Source: Saprolegnia diclina VS20 (taxonomy: Eukaryota > Oomycota > Saprolegniomycetes > Saprolegniales > Saprolegniaceae). Taken from it: a stretch of DNA of 25,651 nucleotides. The stretch's first letter is position 1, and every line of letters begins with the position of its first letter. The notes beneath the pieces were generated by a model that was not told the DNA's origin, did no database searches, and saw only the letters and a program-made list of their open reading frames with translations. The position numbers and the translations under genes were made by a program. Location of the stretch: contig NW_008246205.1 in the NCBI RefSeq assembly GCF_000281045.1, positions 35,949 through 61,599 on the forward strand. Direction: 5' to 3'. Shown one piece after another: positions 18,825-25,651 of this stretch.

Positions 18825-19018
18825 ATCGATTGGTCCAAACTCAGAGGGTTAAAAATAGAAAGCCTCTGATATTATATAATTATTCCCATCAAACGTTGAG
18901 GTATATGCAAATAGAGAGGTATTCGTGGACACCGATGGATAAAAACACCCAATGGCGCGCGTCCCGCTGGAGCTGTAAGCACACTGGCAAACGTCACCGA
19001 GGCAGGCTCTACGTACTA
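18825..19018. other. RRS1 upstream region
   Basis: This AT-richer stretch lies upstream of RRS1 (minus strand) and presumably holds its promoter. I see no gene and no clear motif. Confidence 0.3.
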
Positions 19019-19520
19019 TGTATTTAGGTTCCATACCAAGCTGATGGGTCTACGCTCCAAGGGTTTTGTACGAGATAGAATACGACTTGACCTGCAGTAA
19101 GGAGATCCCTTGGGCGTCGACATCCCTTTCCATGCGGTCGACCGATTTACTCTTGGGTACCTTGACGACTAGTAGATCAACGTTGGCTCAACGCGCCAGC
19201 AATGAAAAATGTGTGAGGTAACTTGATCCCACCGACTTCAACTGAATGACAGTCTGTACCTGGTCGTCGATCCGTTGGATCTCATTTAACAGACCAAGCA
19301 GCTTGGCACCGTCAAGGTACACTAGACCACTGACTAGACCACGGGCCATTAGATACTAACTCTTTCGAGACGCTAAACGCGTGGAAAAGTTGGCAGTATA
19401 AACCAGTTTCCAGAGCGTTCACGAAGCGTGTCGCACCGCTGGCGTCCTCAGCCGTGCCACAGCCGCAAGGCGACGTTGCCGGCAACCTCTACGCGATCCT
19501 TGTCTGTGTAATTCTACGTC
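19019..19520 (-). pseudogene. Unidentified minus-strand coding relic
   Basis: Four minus-strand blocks have clear coding character. One near 19510-19445 contains TDKDRVEVAGNVALRLWHG. One near 19455-19352 contains AEDASGATRFVNALETGLYC and QLFHAFSVSKEL. One near 19321-19259 contains VYLDGAKLLGLLNEIQRIDDQ shortened to 20 residues as YLDGAKLLGLLNEIQRIDDQ. One near 19188-19050 contains NVDLLVVKVPKSKSVDRMER and ends LQVKSYSISYKTLGA before a TAG. Candidate introns exist (a GTATCT to TCTAG stretch; GTACAG after DDQ), but the phases do not fit cleanly, so a relic is more likely than an active gene. I do not recognise the family. It lies just upstream of HBS1 on the opposite strand. Confidence 0.4.
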
Positions 19521-19668
19521 GATGCACCAAGCGGCTGCGCTAATACCTCGAGCGCTGGGACAGCATTTCGCGGGCGAACTAAATTGCGTGTTTTTAAAGC
19601 TGCCGTATTTTTGCACCTGGGATCTGTGGCAGCACATTTCCGATCGACCGAGCTGGGACAAGCCGAAG

Positions 19669-22175
19669 ATGAGCCGCCACCGCAACTTCCGCAACCGCGC
19701 CTACTCGTACGATGACGAAGGTACGCGCTGCCAGCACTCGCCAGCCATGAGGCCACGGCGGCCATGTAGAGTACGACGAGGACTATTATGACGAGGAGCC
19801 GTACTCGCCCAACTCGCGTAAGATCGCAGCATGCTCGCCTCGTACTAGCGCCACGCCGTAGAGGCTCATCTGTACCGGCGCGACTCGCCGACCAAGTCTG
19901 TCTTTTCTTTCCTCGAGCAGCAGCCCAAGGACACCGAGGCCTTTGACGACTCGGGTACATGTGGCAGCATGAATGCTCCTCTCGACGAATTTGCCGCCTC
20001 GTAGAGCTCATCCAGCCGATTCTGGACCAAATCAAGCGCACGTTTGACGTTGGCGTCATGCCGCATGCGACGCTCGTCGAGCAAGTTCGCAGCAACAACT
20101 ACGACGTCGATAAGACGGTGATCGCGCTCATGGAGCTCAAGAAGAAGACGACGTCCATGACTGCAGGTACGCATCCCTTCCTCCACGTCGTCAACATGTC
20201 ACAAAACCTCTAACGATACACTGTACAGTCGCGAGCTTACCCAAGCAGATTGTGATCCCGCGCCTCGAGACGCTCGCCCTCGACGAGCCCAAGGCCAAGG
20301 CCGCACCGGGTATACCCATCATCGAACGCATTCATCATTCATTGCATGGACGGCGTAGCACCCAAGAAGGTCGAAGCGCAGCCGGTGGCTTCGTCCTCGA
20401 ACGCGGCACTCGTTGGCTACCAGCTCACGCCGACGGAGCGGGCGGCGTTTGAGAAGGCGGAGAAGGCGAGCCAGGACAAGTGTCTTGGCGCCATGACGGC
20501 CGAAGCCGACGCCAAGCACAAGATCAGCATGGTCGTGATCGGACACGTGGACGCGGGCAAGAGCACGATCACGGGCCACCTCCTCTTCAGCCTCGGCTAC
20601 GTGAGCAAGCAGGTCATGCACAAGTACGAGAAGCAGTCGCGCGAGGCCGGCAAGTCGTCGTTTGCATTTGCGTGGGTCATGGACGCCGACGAGGAAGAGG
20701 TATCTCTATCCTGCCCCGGGGCGCAGCTTCATTACCATGGTTGCGTAGCGCCTGCGCGGTGTCACCATGGATGTCGGCACATCGTACTTTCAGACCGCAA
20801 CCAAGCACGTGACGCTGCTCGATGCCCCGGGGCACCGTGACTTTATCCCGAAGATGATTGCCGGCGCGTCGCAAGCCGATGTCGCCGTCCTCGTTGTGCC
20901 TGCGTCGACGGGCGAGTTTGAAGGCGCGTTCATGAAGGACGGCCAAACCAAGGAGCACACGCTGCTCGTGCGCAGCCTCGGCGTGACGCAGCTCATCGTC
21001 GCTGTCAACAAGATGGATTCGGTGCCGCCTCGTAAACTTTATATTCGTATTCTTAAGCTGTCTAGATCAATTGGGCCAAAGACCGCTTCGATTTCATCGT
21101 CGAGACGCTCACGGCGTTCCTCCAGCAGTCGGGCTTCAAGCTTGACCAGTTGCGGTATATTTGCTCAATTCTTTTTGTATTTTCACACTTTGAAATGCTG
21201 TAGCTTTGTGCCGGTGAGCGGTCTCTCGGGTGGAAACCTCATTGCGCCGCTACCCGCGACCGACTGCGCGTGGTACAAGGGCCCGACGCTCGTGGGGGCC
21301 ATCGGTACGATTTGGATGTAGTTTCAGCCAAATTTTATAAGCAAATTTGCCTAGATGGCTTTTACCCGCCCCAGCGCCCGGTCACCAAGCCGTTCCGCAT
21401 GGGGATTTCGGATATCTCCAAGTCGATGAGCCTCGGGCAGACGGTGTCGGGCCGCATCTATACGGGCGCCGTCTCGACCGGCGACACGGTACTTGTGACT
21501 TGAGATCTCGCAGATGCCTTATAGATGTATGTAGCTGCTCTTGATGCCGGGTGGTCTCCGTCTCACGGTCAAGGGTAGACATCTCTATCGTATCTGAAAC
21601 GACAGTGCATTTGTGGTTAGGGATGGAGCAGAACGGCGGGTCGATTCTCATGGCGTCGGCTGGCGACAATGTCGATTTGGGCGTCACCGGCATCGACCCG
21701 AGTGCACTGAGGTACTACGATCGACTCTTTTGTATTTACGTTGAATTCGGTTTCTTTATGTAGCGTCGGCAACATTCTCTGTTCGGTCGCGTCGCCCATC
21801 AAGGTGATTTATCCACTAAAGTACAAAGGGTTAGGAAATATGAATTAGCTCGTGCGCCGCTTTGAGGCGCAGATCATGACCATGCCGGGGGTCGAAGTGC
21901 CGCTTGTCAAGGGCGCGTACATGACGTTCCACATCCACAGCATCGACGAGCCGGTCAACATTACGCGGCTCGTGAGTCTCTTGAAGAAGTCGGGCGAAGT
22001 CGAAAAGAAGAAGCCGCGCTGCATCACACGCAACTGCTCGGCCGTCGTGCAAATCACGTGCACGCGGCCCATTTGCCTCGAGCTCTTTGCCGACTTTCGC
22101 CAGCTCGGCCGCTTTACGCTGCGCGACCGTGGCGCGACGCTCGCCGCCGGCATCATCACCGAGATCCTCGCATAA
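19669..22175 (+). CDS. HBS1: HBS1 ribosome-rescue GTPase
   Basis: HBS1 is the eRF3/EF1A-like GTPase that, with Dom34/Pelota, rescues stalled ribosomes in no-go and non-stop mRNA decay. Fourteen exons (19669-19720, 19770-19817, 19862-19954, 20005-20166, 20229-20309, 20359-20699, 20749-21021, 21066-21154, 21204-21304, 21355-21488, 21535-21574, 21621-21711, 21764-21803, 21849-22175) give 623 aa (human HBS1L 684). The N-terminus [17 protein letters not shown] and the UBA-like domain ([17 protein letters not shown] to MELKKK) are HBS1-specific and separate it from eRF3 and EF1A. GTPase motifs are G1 GHVDAGKS (207-214), G2 region [11 protein letters not shown]3 DAPGH (284-288), G4 NKMD (346-349) and G5 VPVSGLSG. 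The EF-Tu domains 2 and 3 end with [14 protein letters not shown]. Exon 7 uses the unusual donor GTGCCG (21022), which alone gives the NKMDSINW junction. Confidence 0.93.
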
Positions 22176-22894
22176 GAATGTCTTTGCTGCCACTTGGTTC
22201 AATACAACAACAGCCTGCATCCATGCGCCTCCCCACCTTCATGTTAGATCAGCAGTAGCAGCAGAGACAACGGGTGGTCGCTCCTCGGTACAACTGCAAG
22301 GTTTCGGCCGACATAGATCGCAAGGAAGGCGGCAAGGTCGGCCTCGGATGACAGCTTGGCACTGGCGACTCTAGTCGTACTGGTCGAAATAGCCCTCGCA
22401 CAAATTATGGCTAGCTAGTCACAGTCGGGACATGGTTCCGTCAATCGGCAGACACCGAGCGGCCTTGTGGCCCTTTGCCAAGCCACCAGCATGACCGCCA
22501 TCCGGTTGACTACATGTCTGCGGCCACCGCTTGCCTCTTGTCGCCTCTACAAGCAGCTCTGCGATCGCACTGAAATGGAATTGCTCAGCACCAGCAGTCA
22601 AGACGGCGTGGCGTCAACGCTCAGTGCGCCTTGGCCCTCGATGTGAATGGGACAGTCGCTGGTCCGAGCTGGAACTGATAAGCATGGCAAGCATCTCAAC
22701 GGCTACCGTCGACCAAACCAAGCGATTTGAAGGACGACGGTTTGTCCCTCGAAATGTATTCGGACAACAGTCTCTTCTTGCTCCCGTTGGTGCCCGCTTC
22801 TACGATCCCCGCCCGAACGGCTCCACCCAGAAGGACATCGTCATCGAGGTCGCATCGTCGTTAAAGGTCACAAGTCAACTTTGGTGCCAACCAA
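22176..22894 (-). pseudogene. Minus-strand fragments, probably downstream part of a broken LRR gene
   Basis: Minus-strand frames keep coding character in pieces. One near 22355-22245 contains LSSEADLAAFLAIYVGRNLA and VVPRSDHPLSLLLL before a TAA. One at 22601-22419 contains EQFHFSAIAELLVEATRGKR. One near 22700-22620 contains VAVEMLAMLISSSSDQRLSH. They lie downstream of, and on the same strand as, the LRR-type frame 22895-23569 and may be its remains, but no continuous splice model works. The confidence refers to a decayed minus-strand coding region, not to a function. Confidence 0.3.
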
Positions 22895-23569
22895 TCAGTG
22901 CCTCGATGAATTGCATGCGAAACACAGTCCATCATCAAATGCAACGTGGGTGGGGTAGCGAATGACTACAGGGCGGGGACCGTCAGAATGGGCTGATACC
23001 CCAGCCAAATCGCAAGAAAGACGACCCTCTTTGAGCTCGTGAGAGTGCGGACGGCGGCACCGTCCAATGCGCCGCGAAATTCGGGACGATGGGAGGCGAG
23101 ACATGCTTCCTTCGTTTGCGCATGTGTTCAAGTGAGTACTCCAAGGTTTGAGCGTCAGAACCGAGAGCGCGTGGCAGCTCCTCAACGTTCGTCTTCTGGG
23201 CCAAAACCTGGAATCTTCATGTCGAACCAATACATCTCGTCCAAGTTGGTCCAGGTTCTGATCAAGATGATGAGTGTCGCCGTCCAGCGAGACGTCATCC
23301 AGCGTCAGCACCCGCAAGGACGGCAAGTCAGTGATCGCGAGCACAGGCATTGCCACCTCCAGGCTGCCGTGTCGGAGCACGAACTCTTGCAGCAGCGGCA
23401 TCTTGGCAAGATACGGAAGGAGGCCGCTGAGCTCGACAAAACACCGTGCTTCGAGGCGCGTGAGCTTGGGGAGGTCGAGCAAATGGCGAGTGCCCTTCAG
23501 GATGTGGGGACATGACACTTTGTGCCTTTTAAAATCGAAGAGGACAAGAAAAAGGAAGAGTTCAACCAT
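22895..23569 (-). pseudogene. LRR-type protein gene, apparently broken
   Basis: The minus-strand frame gives 224 codons. Residues about 25-100 show leucine-rich-repeat spacing: LLDLPKLTRLEARCFVEL, LLPYLAKMPLLQEFVLRHGS and LAITDLPSLRVLTLDDVSLD. After that the best reading moves to other frames; an alternative frame contains ILIRTWTNLDEMYWFDMKI, and 23204-22983 contains EELPRALGSDAQTLEYSLEH. The start at 23569 is hydrophobic and may not be the true start. Oomycetes have large families of such LRR/F-box-like proteins, but no F-box is visible here. Unlike the housekeeping genes nearby it has lower GC and several frame changes. Confidence 0.45.
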
Positions 23570-23654
23570 CGACAGGCGCGATCAATGACCGCTTCGTCGT
23601 GGTGGGCGTCCCACTGGCAGTGATACCATCACGATTCAAGCTTCATTTCATATA

Positions 23655-24467
23655 CAAAATTCAATGAAGGCAAGACGGAAGAAAACACTGGTATTCATAT
23701 CGACGTGCCGACACACGCCGCCTCGCTGGCGTGGTACACGACCAAGAAGCTCGGTAGCCTTCTTGACGACGCGGCCAATTTGCGCGCCTGGAAGCGACTA
23801 GCGACAGCGGCGTTCAACAACATGTGGAAGATCTGGATGCGGCGAGGCCTCAACTCGGAATGCACCCGTGTGCGGATTTTACAAGTGCTACGTTCTCCCA
23901 GTCCTTTTGTACAACTGCGGCACGTGACCTCTGACGCCAACCAGCCTCGCGGGCCTTGACAGCTTCCATCACCGGCAGCTGCGTGGTCTGCCCTGGATCT
24001 TCCACCCGAACACGCTTGCCGACGTCGCGCTCTACAAACGCTGCGACAGCGAACCGTTTGAATACGATCATCCCCCGCCAGCGTTGGCAGGGTCGCGACG
24101 TCCCGGCCAACGTGGCTGCGGACCGCTTCTTTGCCCCATCCGAGGCGCCCCGTTTCTTGGGCACACCAAGATCACGCTGCCGATCGTCCTGCACCGCGAC
24201 CTCCAGTCGATGACGCCGCCTCAGTCGCTGGCGTCTCCCGACGGCCTTGACAAACTGCGTAGCTTTGCCGCCGACCGCGACGCCTGGAAAGATTGTACCG
24301 ACTGTGTCGTCCAGTGCCTCACCCGCGGCCACAAGCGTCGTAGGGCGACGACAGAAGAGCCAGACGAGCCCCGCGCCGCCGCCTGCGCAGCCACGGCCGT
24401 CGAGCGAATGAAGAAGAAGCAGCTCTTATTGGCAATCAGCCAATGCCTGATCTCGAAAAATCGATAA
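23655..24467 (+). mobile_element. Non-LTR retrotransposon (LINE) relic, 3' end of the reverse transcriptase ORF
   Basis: The + strand carries the region downstream of the reverse transcriptase core in order. First is WYTTKKLGSLLDDAANLRAW, then FNNMWKIWMRRGLNSECTRV. Next comes VLLYNCGT followed by a stop where the family has Trp. Then come LAGLDSFHHRQLRGLPWIFH and PNTLADVALYKRCDSEPFEY (the FHRRQLR and LYxRC block of LINE-type RT proteins). Last are ITLPIVLHRDLQ and LDKLRSFAADRDAWKD. These lie in at least three frames, with shifts near 23890, 24070 and 24150 and the in-frame stop near 23920, so the element is dead. The 5' part, including the catalytic YxDD region, is absent. The ORF ends at 24467 inside a tandem of 29-bp units. 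Confidence 0.7.
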
Positions 24468-24524
24468 GCCAATGCCCATTCTCTAAATATCGAGCAGCCA
24501 ATGATGCCTAGTCTTCTTTAACGC
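24438..24524 (+). repeat. Three 29-bp tandem units at the LINE 3' end
   Basis: AGCCAATG recurs exactly every 29 bp (24438, 24467, 24496). Units 1 and 2 match at about 22 of 29 positions; both share AGCCAATGCC and a later ATCGA. The third is more diverged after AGCCAATG. The array begins within the last codons of the LINE relic, so it may be that element's 3' tail repeat. The CCAAT core could also act as promoter boxes for the short ORF at 24724. Confidence 0.65.
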
Positions 24525-24723
24525 ATCAATCGATGACGCGCAAGCAACATGCATGGCATGGTGCTGCCTTCGTCAAAGACTAGCATTAGATAACATCGAT
24601 CAATATTAGCCACTGCTATGCTACATCCAACAATGTATGGGATATGTGACTGCAATTGTACGCGTGTGGTGTGGCACCGCGCAGAGTTGCCAGGTCTAGG
24701 GGTTTCGGGATCGCGCGCTGCCA

Positions 24724-24978
24724 ATGTCGCTCCAAGCTGTCATCGAGAGTCGTAGTCGCGTAGTGGTCGCAAAGACGTGGGAGCTCATCGAGCTCGGTGA
24801 CGGAAATGTCGTCTCGTACGACGCTACTCGTTGCGCTCGCTTGGCCGCCGCGCGATAGAAGCGCGCGTGGCTAGCACACTACGACAGACAAGCATGGCCA
24901 GCGATTGAGGTCGCACACACGAGCGTGCATCGTCGGCCGCTTGCCGCCGAGCTGCGGCAGTACATAGCCCTTTAACCA
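24724..24978 (+). pseudogene. Small ORF interrupted by one in-frame TAG
   Basis: An ATG at 24724 opens a 44-codon frame (MSLQAVIESRSRVVVAKTWE, then LIELGDGNVVSYDATRCARL) ending in TAG at 24856-24858. The same frame then continues with coding character (AWLAHYDRQAWPAIEVAHTS, then PLAAELRQYIAL) to a TAA near 24976. Without the TAG it would be about 83 residues. No intron of local type spans the stop. I do not recognise a family; it could be a broken gene fragment or a short exon of a longer decayed gene. Confidence 0.35.
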
Positions 24979-25579
24979 AAAATCGACCAATGCCAGGTCT
25001 CTATTCCACCTAATCCTACGAGGTCGTCCCACGAGTCATGGGACGACCCATATGCTAAATGAATCTAATTTAATATCTCGTGAGTTTCGTTTAGCAAAGG
25101 GGGTTGCATTGAATATCAGTCTCAGCGAAGCGCAAATACAATAATGACTTGCACAGATCGTAGACCGACGTGTTGGGGGGGTGTATATCATCGTGTGGGA
25201 CCCATTAAATCATGGAATACGAAGGCTAACCGAGTTTGTATGGATAGTCTGGGATCCTATGGCATGGTGGCCAACGTTGACGATCACACATGTATCGGGC
25301 TGTCCGGCGGTTTCGTTACCTAAATATGGCAAAACGCCAATATTAGGCATTGTTGCAGCCGCACGTCAAATTACATTGTCATTGGCTACAAACATCAATA
25401 CGTTTTATTCATTTGGATTCATTATTAATAGCCAATCAAATGCCGACTTGGCCAAAAAAGCTTCTTCGTGAAACCCCAAATCGCCGCCATCTTGAAATAC
25501 ACGCTAGACAACCACCCTTTTCAACACCATCTTGATTTCGTGCATTGTCGTTCTCTCTCGTCACTGTAGAAAGACGGGA
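24979..25579. other. AT-rich spacer
   Basis: Gene-poor, AT-richer than the rest of the window. It holds a perfect hairpin at 25022-25048 and the leader of the gene that starts at 25580. The + frame 25181-25471 has no recognisable domain and unlike composition, and is not called. Confidence 0.4.
25022..25048. repeat. Perfect 10-bp inverted repeat with 7-nt loop
   Basis: GGTCGTCCCA (25022-25031) and TGGGACGACC (25039-25048) are exact reverse complements separated by CGAGTCA. The GC-rich palindrome stands at the sharp edge of an AT-rich stretch. It could be the end of a small inverted-repeat element, a cruciform or a protein-binding palindrome. No matching second copy is seen in the window. Confidence 0.8.
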
Positions 25580-25651
25580 ATGTGGCTGCAAAGGCTGCAC
25601 GCGTACGCGCTCGGACTCGCTTCGTTCGCCGTCGTGCTCGTCGTGCTCTAC
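25580..25651 (+). CDS. Start of a membrane or secreted protein, cut by the window end
   Basis: The ATG at 25580 follows a pyrimidine-rich leader (TCGTTCTCTCTCGTC) and opens 24 codons to the window edge: MWLQRLHAYALGLASFAVVL and then VVLY. This is a short basic start followed by a long hydrophobic run, as in a signal peptide or signal anchor, with the GC-rich codon choice of the active genes here. Function cannot be told from this piece. Confidence 0.5.
   Translation, partial: MWLQRLHAYALGLASFAVVLVVLY

Noticed and set aside
19669-22175. eRF3 or EF1A in place of HBS1
   Set aside because: The MSRHRNFRN start and the N-terminal UBA-like domain are HBS1 features, and the GTPase core aligns best with HBS1L from memory.
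1-25651. tRNA, rRNA, CRISPR arrays, operons
   Set aside because: Nothing with cloverleaf, rRNA core or spaced-repeat structure was seen, and the genes carry spliceosomal introns.

Overview
This window looks like nuclear DNA of an oomycete, probably a saprolegnialean water mould. The inference rests on GC-rich third codon positions, genes a few hundred bases apart on both strands, and many introns of about 40-60 nt with GTACG-like donors and mostly TAG acceptors. A selenoprotein and a non-LTR retrotransposon fragment fit the same picture. Genus and species cannot be fixed from the sequence alone. All exon models were built by eye from frame continuity, splice dinucleotides and recall of protein families; no search was run.

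Layout. 1-2220 is decayed DNA that includes a diverged second copy of the 5' end of the next gene. 2346-4700 (+) is THOC5 (mRNA export), 13 exons. 5324-7075 (+) is a protein with two RanBP2-type zinc fingers and a C-terminal array of DG-x-x-D-x-R repeats. 7161-7733 (-) is an unidentified coiled-coil protein. 8076-8992 (-) is a Derlin (ER-associated degradation). 9355-9789 (+) is Mediator subunit MED22. 9859-11750 (-) is a SNF5/SMARCB1 chromatin-remodelling subunit with an added N-terminal helix-turn-helix and C-terminal HMG box. 12305-12982 (+) is elongation factor 1B beta/delta. 13203-16474 (+) is a membrane-anchored protein with two SET/Rubisco-LSMT-like methyltransferase units in tandem. 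17027-17432 (+) is selenoprotein K, with an in-frame TGA and a SECIS-like hairpin at 17521-17580. 17799-18776 (-) is RRS1 (60S ribosome biogenesis). 19669-22175 (+) is HBS1 (ribosome rescue GTPase), 14 exons. 22176-25579 is gene-poor: a broken LRR-type gene (-), a broken LINE 3' end (+) ending in 29-bp repeats, a short broken ORF and a perfect hairpin. A membrane or secreted protein begins at 25580 and runs off the window.

The genes are mostly housekeeping: transcription and chromatin (MED22, SNF5), mRNA export (THOC5), translation and its quality control (eEF1B, RRS1, HBS1) and ER quality control (Derlin and selenoprotein K, which bind one another in animals). They form no operon; neighbours share short divergent or convergent spacers. 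The most unusual items are the tandem-SET protein, the SNF5 protein with two extra DNA-binding-type domains, and the selenoprotein K gene, which a standard pipeline would truncate.
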